Under the pieces are notes generated by a model. The model did not search any database. It saw nothing but the letters and a program-made list of their open reading frames with translations, and had not been told where the DNA came from. Positions 55,190 through 63,708 of a stretch of 64,000 bases of DNA are shown here, piece after piece (position 1 is the stretch's first letter; the number at the start of each line of letters is the position of its first letter). Location of the stretch: positions 124,001 through 188,000 of the forward strand of contig NZ_RKLP01000009.1 of assembly GCF_004011865.1 (NCBI RefSeq). Reading direction: 5' to 3'. The DNA is from Prescottella agglutinans (GTDB lineage Bacteria; Actinomycetota; Actinomycetes; Mycobacteriales; Mycobacteriaceae). The position numbers and the translations under genes are program-made.

Positions 55190-56676
55190 CGTCGCGCTCC
55201 TTCCGATCCCTCAGCCTTCTCGCGCGCGTTCCCGAGCGCCACCACCTCGTCGAGCCCCTCCTGGAGGCAGCGCATGAACAGGGCGGGCTCGGTGACGGCG
55301 GCGGTGTCGAGGTTGACGCCGATGCAGCACACCCCCACGTGCGAGACCATCGTCGCCATCACCGCACACCCGGGCGCCGGCGCGAACGGGAACACCCGCT
55401 CGATCCGCGCGCCGGCCAGGTACACCGGGACCGGGACGCCGGCGACGTTCGACGCCTGCAGATCCAGGCCCTTCGACTGGGACAGGTACCACTCGGCCAG
55501 CAGCCGCGTGGGCAGCCGCACCAGCAGCGGCGACGCAGCCTCGACGATGTCGACCGCGGGTTCCTCGCGCAGCGCCAGCACGATGGCCCGCACCTTGCGG
55601 ATGCGCATCGCCGGATCCGCCTCGGTCGCCGGACCGGCGAACCGCACCGCCGCGAACCGGTTGCCACCGGACTGATCCGACGCCGCCCGCATGTTGATCG
55701 GCATGCCCATCGGCACCTTCCCGACCGACACCCCCATCTCCTCGTGGTAGCGCCGATACCCGCCGAGCAGCGCCGCGACGTACGCGTCGTTGACCGATCC
55801 GCCGGCGGCGTGCGCCGCGATGCGCAGTTCGTGCAGCCCCACCTCGAGCACCCCGAACCAGCGGCCGAGGCCGCGGTTGCGGAGCAGGGGGGACCCGGTC
55901 GCCGGCGGCGGCTGGATCACCCGGCGCAGCGAGTTCGCGTAGTCGAGGATCTCGCCGGTCGCGTCGAGCGGGCGCCGGACCGCGTCGAGCGCCAGTCGCA
56001 CCGACCCGGTCACCAGCCCGGCGATCCGGCTCGGCGCCCGCCGCGCCTCGGTGACCACCTCGCGGCCGAGCGCCGAGAGGTCGTTGAGGTGCTCGGGCGG
56101 CGCGGGCTCGCGATCCGGCTTGTCGGGGGTGGGCTCGGGCCGGCGGCTGTGCAGCAGCGTCATCATCTGGATGCCGCCCATCCCGTCGGTCATGCTGTGG
56201 TGCGTCTTGACGACGTACACCGCGCGGCCGTCGTCGATGCCCTCGATCAGCACCGCCATCCACGGCGGGCGGGCCTTGTCGAACGGCTCGGTCGCCAGGT
56301 GCCGGCACAGGCGCAGCGCGTGATCGAGATCGGCGGGCTCGGGCAGGCGCACGCGCCGCAGGTGGTAGTCCAGATCGAACTCGGGATCGACCGACCACAC
56401 CGGGTTGCCCAGCCCGAAAGCCGGTTCCACCGCCCGCATCCGGATGCGCGGAACGATGTGCGACGCCCACTCGTGGGCGCGGACCAGCCGGTCCCAGTCG
56501 GGTGCCTGGTCGAGGACGTCGACGGCGACGATCGGCGTGCGCAGTTCCGGCCGGACCTCCTCCATCCGCCACATACCGGTCTCGAAGTCCGACATGATCC
56601 GGCTCATGCCCCACCCGACCGCGGACAGGTCGACGTCCACCGCGCTCGGAGGGATGAACGGTTGTCCGTCGGCCAT
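55186..56676 (-). CDS. Wax ester synthase / diacylglycerol acyltransferase (WS/DGAT)
   Basis: This 496-residue enzyme makes triacylglycerol or wax esters as carbon store. The catalytic motif HHSMTDG stands at 159-165. Later blocks include the NDAYVAALLGGY segment and PINMRAAS. The ATG at 56676 is preferred because GAGGAG lies about eight bases upstream; a GTG two codons earlier is possible. It is first of the three-gene operon with PlsB and HAD/PlsC. The Rv2484c-Rv2482c cluster of mycobacteria holds the same three activities. The promoter should lie in the 200 bases before FmdB. Confidence 0.88.
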   Translation of the reverse strand: MADGQPFIPPSAVDVDLSAVGWGMSRIMSDFETGMWRMEEVRPELRTPIVAVDVLDQAPDWDRLVRAHEWASHIVPRIRMRAVEPAFGLGNPVWSVDPEFDLDYHLRRVRLPEPADLDHALRLCRHLATEPFDKARPPWMAVLIEGIDDGRAVYVVKTHHSMTDGMGGIQMMTLLHSRRPEPTPDKPDREPAPPEHLNDLSALGREVVTEARRAPSRIAGLVTGSVRLALDAVRRPLDATGEILDYANSLRRVIQPPPATGSPLLRNRGLGRWFGVLEVGLHELRIAAHAAGGSVNDAYVAALLGGYRRYHEEMGVSVGKVPMGMPINMRAASDQSGGNRFAAVRFAGPATEADPAMRIRKVRAIVLALREEPAVDIVEAASPLLVRLPTRLLAEWYLSQSKGLDLQASNVAGVPVPVYLAGARIERVFPFAPAPGCAVMATMVSHVGVCCIGVNLDTAAVTEPALFMRCLQEGLDEVVALGNAREKAEGSEGARR

Positions 56677-56876
56677 ACGCACGCTCCTCGGATCCGCGCT
56701 GACGAGATCGCTCTGGGGTGTCGCCTCAAGTGTGGACCCGCACGCGTGGACGCGTCACGGGATTCGGCGCTTCACCAGTGGGGACGATGCGGACAAGTCG
56801 TGTCGCGCGCGGTCCGGCCCGGTCTCCGATACCGTCTGAGGGACTTCGATCCTTGCCCCGGCGAAAGGACTCGGTC

Positions 56877-57164
56877 ATTCCCCTCTACCAGTTCCGGTGC
56901 GATCACTGCGGTCCCTTCGACCGCACCTTTCCGATGGCCGCCGTCCCCGAGACGAGCACCTGCCCCGACTGCGCGTCCGACGCGCGGCGGCAGATGACCG
57001 CGCCGCGCCTCGGCCACGGCGCATCGACACCGATGCGACTGCTCGACGCGACCGCGCGGTCCGCGAGCGAACCGGCCGTCGTGCAGGGCCCCCGTCCCGG
57101 CGCCCGCCGCACCACCCAGAAGGTCACCACCGACCCGCTCCACCGAAAGTTGCCCCGCCCCTGA
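56877..57164 (+). CDS. fmdB: FmdB-family zinc ribbon protein, possible ATT start
   Basis: The protein has the FmdB zinc ribbon: IPLYQFRCDHCG and later CPDCAS give two CxxC pairs, followed by a disordered, basic tail. FmdB proteins almost always begin M-P-x-Y, which would place the start at the ATT at 56877, with AAAGGA seven bases upstream (95 residues). No ATG, GTG or TTG stands there. The nearest standard start is TTG at 56853, preceded by GAGGGA, which adds eight residues. The gene lies 30 bases before the formamidase gene and is thought to be a regulator or accessory factor of it. Confidence 0.7.
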   Translation: MPLYQFRCDHCGPFDRTFPMAAVPETSTCPDCASDARRQMTAPRLGHGASTPMRLLDATARSASEPAVVQGPRPGARRTTQKVTTDPLHRKLPRP

Positions 57165-57194
57165 GTAAACCGACCATGTCGTGAGGAGCCCTGC

Positions 57195-58448
57195 ATGCCC
57201 GAGTTGCTGTTCCCGTTGGATTCCCGCAAGAAGTTCACCGAGCAGGAGAAGATCGGCCACAACCGGTGGCACCCCGACATCCCGGCCGCGGTGACCGTCA
57301 AACCGGGCGACTCGTTCCGGGTGCACTGCCGCGAATGGTTCGACGGTGCGATCCACAACGACGACTCGGCCGACGACATCCTGAACGCGCCGCTCACGAC
57401 GGTGCACACGCTCTCGGGCCCGTTCGCCGTCGAGGGCGCGAAGCCCGGCGACCTGCTGATCGTCGACATCCTCGACATCGGGCCCATCCCGCAGGAGGAT
57501 TCGGGGCCGCTCGCCGGCCAGGGCTGGGGCTACACCGGCATCTTCCCGCGCGACAACGGCGGCGGCTTCCTCACCGAGCAGTTCCCCGACGCGTACAAGG
57601 CGGTCTGGGACTTCGCCGGGCAGACCGCGACGTCGCGGCACGTGCCGCATGTGAAGTTCACCGGCATCGTCCACCCCGGCCTGATGGGGACGGCCCCGTC
57701 GCACGCGCTGCTCAACAAGTGGAACACCCGCGAGGCCGCGCTGATCGCGACCGACCCGGAGCGGGTGCCACCACTGGCGCTGCCGCCGGAACCGCGGGAC
57801 GCGATCCTCGGGACGCTCACCGGCGCCAACTTCGACCGGGTGGCCGCCGAGGCCGCGCGCACCGCGCCGCCCCGCGAGAACGGCGGCAACCAGGACATCA
57901 AGAACCTCACCAAGGGCAGTCGCGTCTTCTACCCGGTGTTCGTCGACGGCGGCAAGCTGTCGGTGGGCGACCTGCACTTCTCCCAGGGCGACGGCGAGAT
58001 CACGTTCTGCGGCGCGATCGAGATGGGCGGATTCATCGACCTGCGCGTCGATCTCATCAAGGGCGGCATGGAGACCTACGGTGTCGCCGAGAACGCGATC
58101 TTCATGCCCGGCAACACCGACCCGCAGTACTCCGAGTGGCTCGCCTTCTCGGGGACCTCTGTGACGCTCGACGGGGAACAGCGCTACCTGGACTCCCACC
58201 TGGCGTACCAGCGGGCGTGCCTGCACGCGATCGAGTACCTCACGAAGTTCGGCTACAGCCCGGAGCAGGCGTACCTGCTGCTCGGTGCCGCACCCATCGA
58301 GGGCCGGCTGTCCGGCGTCGTGGACATCCCGAACTCGTGCGCGACGGTGTACCTGCCGACGGCGATCTTCGACTTCCCGATCGCGCCGTCCGCGGCCGGT
58401 CCGGTGCAGATCGATCCGGGGATCGGTGCGCCGCACTCGGCGCGCTAG
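57195..58448 (+). CDS. fmdA: Formamidase FmdA
   Basis: The 417-residue enzyme of the acetamidase/formamidase family releases ammonia from formamide or short amides in the cytosol. Family blocks are seen throughout: HNRWHPDIP near the start, GAKPGDLLIVDILDIGP, HGTAPSHALL-like GTAPSHALLNKW, GGNQDIKNL, DLHFSQGDGEI, and SCATVYLP near the end. Length matches the family. It follows the FmdB gene by 30 bases and is probably in one operon with it. A nitrogen-scavenging role is implied. An inverted repeat lies 22 bases after the stop. Confidence 0.9.
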   Translation: MPELLFPLDSRKKFTEQEKIGHNRWHPDIPAAVTVKPGDSFRVHCREWFDGAIHNDDSADDILNAPLTTVHTLSGPFAVEGAKPGDLLIVDILDIGPIPQEDSGPLAGQGWGYTGIFPRDNGGGFLTEQFPDAYKAVWDFAGQTATSRHVPHVKFTGIVHPGLMGTAPSHALLNKWNTREAALIATDPERVPPLALPPEPRDAILGTLTGANFDRVAAEAARTAPPRENGGNQDIKNLTKGSRVFYPVFVDGGKLSVGDLHFSQGDGEITFCGAIEMGGFIDLRVDLIKGGMETYGVAENAIFMPGNTDPQYSEWLAFSGTSVTLDGEQRYLDSHLAYQRACLHAIEYLTKFGYSPEQAYLLLGAAPIEGRLSGVVDIPNSCATVYLPTAIFDFPIAPSAAGPVQIDPGIGAPHSAR

Positions 58449-58469
58449 GCGAACGAACGCTCGACCGGA

Positions 58470-58521
58470 CGGCACCGACGGATCGTCTCCTCCTTCGCGG
58501 GGCGGGCGGGCGTCGGTGCCG
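58470..58521 (+). terminator. Inverted repeat after fmdA
   Basis: CGGCACCGACG (58470-58480) and CGTCGGTGCCG (58511-58521) form an 11-base perfect stem with a 30-base loop, 22 bases after the fmdA stop. The loop is long and no T-tract follows, so this is a moderate terminator candidate. Confidence 0.45.
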
Positions 58522-58824
58522 CCGCGTGCGCGCGCGCATATTAGCAGCGCAAAGCATATTTTCGGCGTCCTTCGAATGTACTCGAGTCCAATAGTTTTGT
58601 CGCAGGTTTCGAGTGATGCGCGGCCGGGTGAACGCCGGGTTTCGTTATCCGATCGTGATGATCAAACAGTAACGCCCCCGTCTTTCGTCGCGTTAGCGTC
58701 GATTCCAATCGCCCGGCGCTATCGAAGCGTTACGCGATGTCACCATCATCAACATCCTTGTCGCCCGGAACGTGATGTCCGCCAGAACGAGGTCGGGCCG
58801 TCGGGGAGAAAGGGGCGCGGAGTA
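58522..58824 (+). promoter_or_regulatory. AT-richer intergenic region before the 119-residue gene
   Basis: The gap from fmdA to the next gene is 376 bases, and this part includes a stretch clearly lower in GC (about 58540-58760). That suggests a promoter region for the short gene downstream. GGAGAAAGGGG ends about 10 bases before its GTG start. Short repeats of CATCATC type are visible, but I see no convincing operator. Confidence 0.4.
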
Positions 58825-59184
58825 GTGAGCGCTTCGTCGAACTGCATCGAGGACTACGTCGCGGCGATGTTCGCGTACGAATTCATGGACGGAGGAGTCG
58901 ACTACGACTCACTCGACCGCATTCACCGCGGAGACGTGGGTGAGTGGGTGTCGGCCGTCGCCGGATCCGGACTCTTCACGAACTCGCAGGTCGAGCGGAT
59001 CGATGTGGCGTGGCGCCTCGAACCGAAGTCCCTGCTCGACACGCTGCTGTCCGAGGCCGACGAGATGACGGTCCGGCGCTGCGAGATGACGTGGGCCGCG
59101 CTGGACCGGCCGGAGCACTCCGAGGTGGCGGTCGGCGGCTACGACAGTGTCGCGGTGGCGTCGGCGTCCACCACGATCGCCTGA
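58825..59184 (+). CDS. Uncharacterised 119-residue acidic protein
   Basis: I do not recognise this protein. It is acidic and helical (EDYVAAMFAYEFMDGGVDYD at the start, LLDTLLSEADEMTVRRCEM in the middle), with no signal peptide, membrane segment or metal motif. The GTG at 58825 follows GGAGAAAGGGG and a long AT-richer upstream region, which supports a real gene. Its last 46 bases overlap the end of the convergent peptidase E gene, a little unusual. Its function is unknown. Confidence 0.55.
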   Translation: MSASSNCIEDYVAAMFAYEFMDGGVDYDSLDRIHRGDVGEWVSAVAGSGLFTNSQVERIDVAWRLEPKSLLDTLLSEADEMTVRRCEMTWAALDRPEHSEVAVGGYDSVAVASASTTIA

Positions 59185-59813
59185 TCATCGGTCAGACATC
59201 TGTACGGAACCCCGGCGGCACGGCAGGCCTCGATCATTCGGGCCGATTCGTCGCCGGGGTTCGCCGTGTCCGGCACCGGATCCTGCGGGTTCCCGCCGAC
59301 GGGTGGGCAGTGCGGCACGATCGCGAAGTCGACCAGTCCGAGCCCGTCCCATCGCGGCTCCACCCCGCACGTCGGCGCCACCTCTCCGGGGTTGTCAGCG
59401 CTGTCCACCCCGACCAGCGACGGCGCCATGACGCAGGCGCCCGCGCTGTACCCCGCATAGGCGAGCACGCCGGTGCGAAGCAGTCGCGGTAGCACCTCGT
59501 CGCCGCCGCTGCGCGCCAACTGGGCGCGCAACACGAACGTGTTGCCGCCCCGCACCCACACCGCGCGGAACGCCGACAGTGCGTCCGCCAACCGGTCGGG
59601 GGCGCCGACGTAGTCACGCAGATCCACCTCGGCCGGGGCGAACCCGAGTCGCCGCAACGGGACCACGTCGCTCACCACCGCCGACTCCCGCGCCCGGACC
59701 GGCCACGCGTCCGCGGCGTTCGCGATCACCGCGATCGGCCCGGGGCCTCCGACCAGATCCAGGAATCGGTCCACGTGCGCGCCGAAACGATACGACGACA
59801 GGAACAGTCGCAC
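59139..59813 (-). CDS. pepE: Peptidase E-like S51 serine peptidase
   Basis: The 224-residue protein belongs to peptidase family S51 (dipeptidase E, Asp-X dipeptides; cyanophycinase relatives). Landmarks are VWVRGGNTFVL (GGNT at 89-92), the nucleophile elbow GYSAGAC with Ser 123, and AIVPHCPP with His 168. Length fits dipeptidase E. It has no signal peptide, so it acts in the cytosol on peptides. It overlaps the convergent 119-residue gene by 46 bases and lies six bases after the MDMPI-fold gene, so it may be the last gene of that operon. Confidence 0.8.
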   Translation of the reverse strand: MRLFLSSYRFGAHVDRFLDLVGGPGPIAVIANAADAWPVRARESAVVSDVVPLRRLGFAPAEVDLRDYVGAPDRLADALSAFRAVWVRGGNTFVLRAQLARSGGDEVLPRLLRTGVLAYAGYSAGACVMAPSLVGVDSADNPGEVAPTCGVEPRWDGLGLVDFAIVPHCPPVGGNPQDPVPDTANPGDESARMIEACRAAGVPYRCLTDDQAIVVDADATATLS

Positions 59814-59819
59814 GCGCGG

Positions 59820-60641
59820 TCAGACCGTGTAGGCCAGGTGGTCGAGGATGCGCCGCCCCACCTCGCTGTCGCCGCCCAGTTCGAACTCCGACACGTGGTC
59901 CGCGGCGACGGTGCGTCCGCACGCCAGCCGGGTGAACAGACGCGAGTCCATCGCGATCGTCGACGTCGCCGGCCCGGACAGCGCCGGCACGACGGCGGCG
60001 CGGCCGTCGACCTCGACGTGGAGCGTGCGGGCGAGCGGACCGGACAGCTCGAACGTCACGCGGGCGCCGTCGGGCGCGTGCCCGAGCTTGCCGACGATGA
60101 AGCCGAGCGCCCCGGCGATCTCTTGGAACGCGAGATCGCCGCGCGAGCCGCCCTCGTCGCCGGCGGGGACGTCGAGGGCGTCACGGATGTCGTGCTCGTG
60201 GATCCAGCAGTCGAACAGCCGGATCCGCATGAAGCGGCCGTACGTCGCCGGCCCGGCCGGGGTCACGGTGGGCGCGTCGAAGTCGGCCTGCGTCATGGCG
60301 GACAGGGCCTCCTGCCGGGTGGAGGTGATCTCGCGGAACATCGCGAGGATCTGGTCCCCGGTGTGGGCCCGCAACCCTTCCACCCAGCGCTCGTTGTAGG
60401 CGCCGATCTCGTTGCGCACGTGGAGGAGTCCGTGAACGTCGATCGCGGTCTCCGGGGGTTCGAGTCCCGACAGCATCGACTCGGTCCCGATGATGTGCGA
60501 GACGATGTCGCGCACGGTCCAACCGGGCAGCGCGGTCGGCGTGATCCAGGCGTCGCCCTCGACGGTGGACAGCACGTCGTCGAGCACCGCCCACTGCTCG
60601 GACAGGGCGTCGACCAGCATGCCCTGGGGGAACTCGCTCAT
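59820..60641 (-). CDS. MDMPI-family mycothiol-dependent enzyme
   Basis: The 273-residue protein is of the maleylpyruvate-isomerase-like mycothiol family: an N-terminal DinB-type metal-binding bundle ([15 protein letters not shown] and [16 protein letters not shown] carry the likely His ligands) and a C-terminal domain resembling SCP2. The substrate is unknown. It overlaps the Rv2466c-like gene by four bases (ATGA), so two thiol-dependent proteins are coupled. This supports a mycothiol-making actinobacterium. Confidence 0.83.
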   Translation of the reverse strand: MSEFPQGMLVDALSEQWAVLDDVLSTVEGDAWITPTALPGWTVRDIVSHIIGTESMLSGLEPPETAIDVHGLLHVRNEIGAYNERWVEGLRAHTGDQILAMFREITSTRQEALSAMTQADFDAPTVTPAGPATYGRFMRIRLFDCWIHEHDIRDALDVPAGDEGGSRGDLAFQEIAGALGFIVGKLGHAPDGARVTFELSGPLARTLHVEVDGRAAVVPALSGPATSTIAMDSRLFTRLACGRTVAADHVSEFELGGDSEVGRRILDHLAYTV

Positions 60642-61363
60642 GTGTCGCTCTCCGTTTCCGCTACGGGGAGGTCGACGACCTCGCCTCGGTCGATGCTCTG
60701 CCAGTCACGGCCCCGCACGTACGGTTCGAGGGCGCGTCCGATGTCCGCGGCGTCCGACGGGCCCTTGACCCGCTGGATCTCGTAGACGTGCGGAAACTCC
60801 AGCAGTTCGGTCACCGTGTTCCACAGGCGGACCGCGGCCTCGCCGTCGGGCGGGTCGATCAGCACGGGGCCGAAGAACGCAGTGCCCTGGACGAACAGCG
60901 TCGGGACGCCGAACCCGCCCGACGCGACCACCCGGTCGTGGTCCGCGCGGACGTCGTCGTGCGTGGTGGGGTCGGCCAGCGCGACGTCGAGCAGGCCGGG
61001 GTCGAGACCGAGTCGGTCGAGCAGGTCGCGGGCCACCGCCGGGTCGTGCGGTTTGCCGCCGTCGACGTGCAGCAGGTGCCCGGTCGCGAAGTACCAGCGG
61101 TCCAGCAGGTCCATGCTCTCGCGGCGGAGCAGCGCGCCGATCCGCATCAGGGACCATCCGTACGACCACTCACGTTCCCACGGATGCTTCTGATCGTCGC
61201 GGCGGTTGATCTCCTCGAGGCTGAAGAAGCGCCACGCGACGTCGATTCCGGTCTCGGCGCGGACGTGCCGGATCCATCGGGACGCATGGAACGCGAACGG
61301 GCACATCGGGTCGAAGTGGAAATCGACCGACGTGATCGGCTCGGCGCGCGCGTCCGTGGTCAC
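60638..61363 (-). CDS. DsbA-like / Rv2466c-type mycothiol-dependent reductase
   Basis: The 241-residue protein has a thioredoxin fold with a helical insert, as in Rv2466c-type mycothiol-dependent nitroreductases. The active-site start is [12 protein letters not shown]21 is present, but the position of the second Cys of CxxC is Ala 24, so a monothiol mechanism is likely. GVPTLFV further on is the cis-proline loop. It has no signal peptide. It overlaps the MDMPI gene, and the promoter should lie in the 167-base gap to the divergent acyl-CoA synthetase. Confidence 0.82.
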   Translation of the reverse strand: MTTDARAEPITSVDFHFDPMCPFAFHASRWIRHVRAETGIDVAWRFFSLEEINRRDDQKHPWEREWSYGWSLMRIGALLRRESMDLLDRWYFATGHLLHVDGGKPHDPAVARDLLDRLGLDPGLLDVALADPTTHDDVRADHDRVVASGGFGVPTLFVQGTAFFGPVLIDPPDGEAAVRLWNTVTELLEFPHVYEIQRVKGPSDAADIGRALEPYVRGRDWQSIDRGEVVDLPVAETESDT

Positions 61364-61530
61364 CCTGTCACTCTATGACCGATCGCCGCCCGGAGCGACG
61401 ACTCGGACCGCAAACGTCGCGGCGAGTCGGTCTGCGAGCGATTCGGTCGAAATCACCCCGAAGTCGCGAACGGGGGTGGACCATCGACGCACACCGATCG
61501 TGCGAATCACCGTTCACATGAGGAGCCGCC

Positions 61531-63069
61531 GTGTTTCCCGGAAACTTCGTCGCATCCACGCCCGACAAGCCCGCGGTGATCCGACCCGCGACGGGCGAGC
61601 AACTCACGTATAGGCAGTTGGACGACCGTTCACTGCGGCTGGCCCGCTACCTGCAGTCGGTGGGTCTGCGCCCCGGCGACCACGTGGCCATCGTTGCCGG
61701 CAACGACCTGCGGGTGCTCGAGGTGTACTGGGCGGCGCTGCGATCCGGGCTTTACGTCACCGCGGTCAACTGGCATCTCACCCCGGCGGAGACGGCGTAC
61801 GTCGTGGACGACTGCGAGGCGTCGGCGCTCGTGGTGTCCGCGGACGCCGCGGCCGCGCTGCCCGCGGACGTGGGCGACCTGCCGAAGGTGCGGCACCGGT
61901 TGGTGTTCGGGGGAGCGGTCGACGGATACGACGACTACGACACCGTGCTCGCGGAACAGTCGCGCGAACCGCTCGCGTCGCAGCCGCGCGGCCAGGACAT
62001 GCTGTACTCGTCGGGAACCACCGGCCGCCCCAAGGGCATCAAGCCGAAGCTGCCGGACGGGCAGGTCCACCAGACGCTCGACCCGTACACCGCGGTGTTC
62101 TCGCCGATGTACGGGTTCGACTCCGACACCGTCTACCTGTGCCCGGCGCCGCTGTATCACGCAGCGCCCCTGCGCTTCTGCGGGACGATCAACTCCGTCG
62201 GCGGCACCGTGATCGTGATGGACCGCTTCGAACCTCGTGAGGCACTCGAGCTGATCCAGCGCTACCGCGTCACCCACAGCCAGTGGGTGCCGACGATGTT
62301 CGTGCGAATGCTCAAGCTGCCGACAGATGTTCGGGACCGCATCGACGTGTCGAGCATGCGGGTGGCGGTCCACGCGGCGGCGCCGTGCCCGCCGGACGTC
62401 AAGCGCGCGATGATCGACTGGTGGGGACCGGTGATCCACGAGTACTACGCCTCCACCGAGGGATCCGGGGTCACGTTCATCGACAGTGCGCAGGCGCTCG
62501 CGCATCCCGGATCCGTCGGTCGCGACGGTGTGGTCGGGATCGTCCACATCTGCGACGAGTCGGGACGTGAGTTGCCGACCGGGGAGATCGGCACCGTGTA
62601 CTGGGAGCGCGACGAACTGCCGTTCGAGTACCACAACGACCCCGACAAGACCGCGTCCGCGCAGCATCCGGACCATCCGACGTGGACCACCAGCGGGGAC
62701 ATCGGCTATATCGACGACGAGCGATACCTCTATCTCACCGATCGGGCCGCCTTCACGATCATCTCGGGCGGCGTCAACATCTACCCCCAGGAATCGGAGA
62801 ACGTGCTGACCCTGCATCCCAAGGTGCACGACGTCGCGGTGATCGGCGTGCCGCACGACGAGATGGGAGAAGAGGTCAAGGCCGTTGTCCAACTGGCGGA
62901 CGGTGTGACGGGAAACTCCGAGGTGGAGCGGGAGTTGCTCGACTACGTCCGCGACCGGGTCGCGCACTACAAGGCGCCGCGGTCGATCGACTTCACGGAC
63001 GAGCTCCCGCGCACACCCACCGGGAAGCTGATCAAGCACCGACTGCGTGCCCGATACGTCACGGTGTGA
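61531..63069 (+). CDS. Acyl-CoA synthetase (AMP-forming, FadD-like)
   Basis: The 512-residue AMP-forming enzyme activates a fatty or aromatic acid to its CoA thioester. Motif A3 SSGTTGRPKG starts near 160. The A5-type YYASTEGSG, A7-type TSGDIGYID and A10 PTGKLIKHRL with catalytic Lys 499 all follow. The substrate cannot be read with certainty; the overall pattern is that of mycobacterial and rhodococcal FadD enzymes. The GTG at 61531 has AGGAGCC upstream. It diverges from the Rv2466c-like gene and its stop is three bases from the convergent DUF488 gene. Confidence 0.88.
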   Translation: MFPGNFVASTPDKPAVIRPATGEQLTYRQLDDRSLRLARYLQSVGLRPGDHVAIVAGNDLRVLEVYWAALRSGLYVTAVNWHLTPAETAYVVDDCEASALVVSADAAAALPADVGDLPKVRHRLVFGGAVDGYDDYDTVLAEQSREPLASQPRGQDMLYSSGTTGRPKGIKPKLPDGQVHQTLDPYTAVFSPMYGFDSDTVYLCPAPLYHAAPLRFCGTINSVGGTVIVMDRFEPREALELIQRYRVTHSQWVPTMFVRMLKLPTDVRDRIDVSSMRVAVHAAAPCPPDVKRAMIDWWGPVIHEYYASTEGSGVTFIDSAQALAHPGSVGRDGVVGIVHICDESGRELPTGEIGTVYWERDELPFEYHNDPDKTASAQHPDHPTWTTSGDIGYIDDERYLYLTDRAAFTIISGGVNIYPQESENVLTLHPKVHDVAVIGVPHDEMGEEVKAVVQLADGVTGNSEVERELLDYVRDRVAHYKAPRSIDFTDELPRTPTGKLIKHRLRARYVTV

Positions 63070-63072
63070 GGA

Positions 63073-63438
63073 TCAGACCGACTCCTGCAGGAACTGCTGC
63101 AGCACCGCTGCATGACTGTGATCGACGTCCTGGGCCGCGGTCAGCAGGACGATCGGGCGGTCCTGCGCGAGCTCGAGAACCCGCTCGGCAGCGGTGCGCC
63201 CGTCCGGAGATTCCAACTCAGCGAGATAGCGGGAGCGAAACTCGGCAAACTCTGCTACGTCATGGCTGTACCACCGACGTAGTTCCGTCGACGGTGCGAG
63301 ATCCTTCGCCCAGTCGTCGTAGTGGAACGAATCCTTACGCAGTCCGCGCGGCCACAGCCGGTCGACGAAGACCCGAAATCCGGCCTCCGCGCCAGGGTGG
63401 TCGTACACACGTTCGATGTCGACGGCTCGAGTGTGCAT
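63073..63438 (-). CDS. DUF488 protein
   Basis: The 121-residue protein matches DUF488: VYDHPGAEAGFRVFVDRLWPRG near the start (in the family, two conserved blocks), WYSHDVAEFAEF and FRSRYLAEL, then VLLTAAQDVDHSHAAVL. Many DUF488 proteins are cytosolic and of unknown function. It lies convergent to the acyl-CoA synthetase and divergent from pntA, sharing the upstream region with it. Confidence 0.83.
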   Translation of the reverse strand: MHTRAVDIERVYDHPGAEAGFRVFVDRLWPRGLRKDSFHYDDWAKDLAPSTELRRWYSHDVAEFAEFRSRYLAELESPDGRTAAERVLELAQDRPIVLLTAAQDVDHSHAAVLQQFLQESV

Positions 63439-63494
63439 CTCCGAACCTCCGTTTCTTGGGCCTATTCGGCCGTCAAGTTACGTCCATGTGAATT

Positions 63495-63510
63495 AGTGAG
63501 CTGTATCACA
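63495..63510. promoter_or_regulatory. CRP/GlxR-type site upstream of pntA
   Basis: AGTGAGCTGTATCACA matches the actinobacterial cAMP-receptor pattern TGTGA-N6-TCACA at nine of ten arm positions, with the favoured T in the spacer. It lies 199 bases before the pntA start and 57 bases before the divergent DUF488 start, so it could serve either. No expression evidence is available. Confidence 0.5.
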
Positions 63511-63708
63511 AAATGTGTCTCTTACAGTGGTATACCTCTGTTCGGACTCGATTCAGACGGCATCGACGACTTGCGTGTGTTCCCTTGCTCACGGTAGTTC
63601 TGCTTACCATCGTGGACCACTTGCATCGATCGGGTCATCGTCCGTCGATCGCTCGATAGTTGCCGCCCGTCGCGGCAGGCACACCATCTACCGCAGGAAG
63701 TCGAAACA

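Noticed and set aside
63487-63510. TGTGA-N14-TCACA arrangement overlapping the CRP-type site
   Set aside because: The spacing is wrong for CRP. The inner AGTGA-N6-TCACA has the right spacing and is reported instead.
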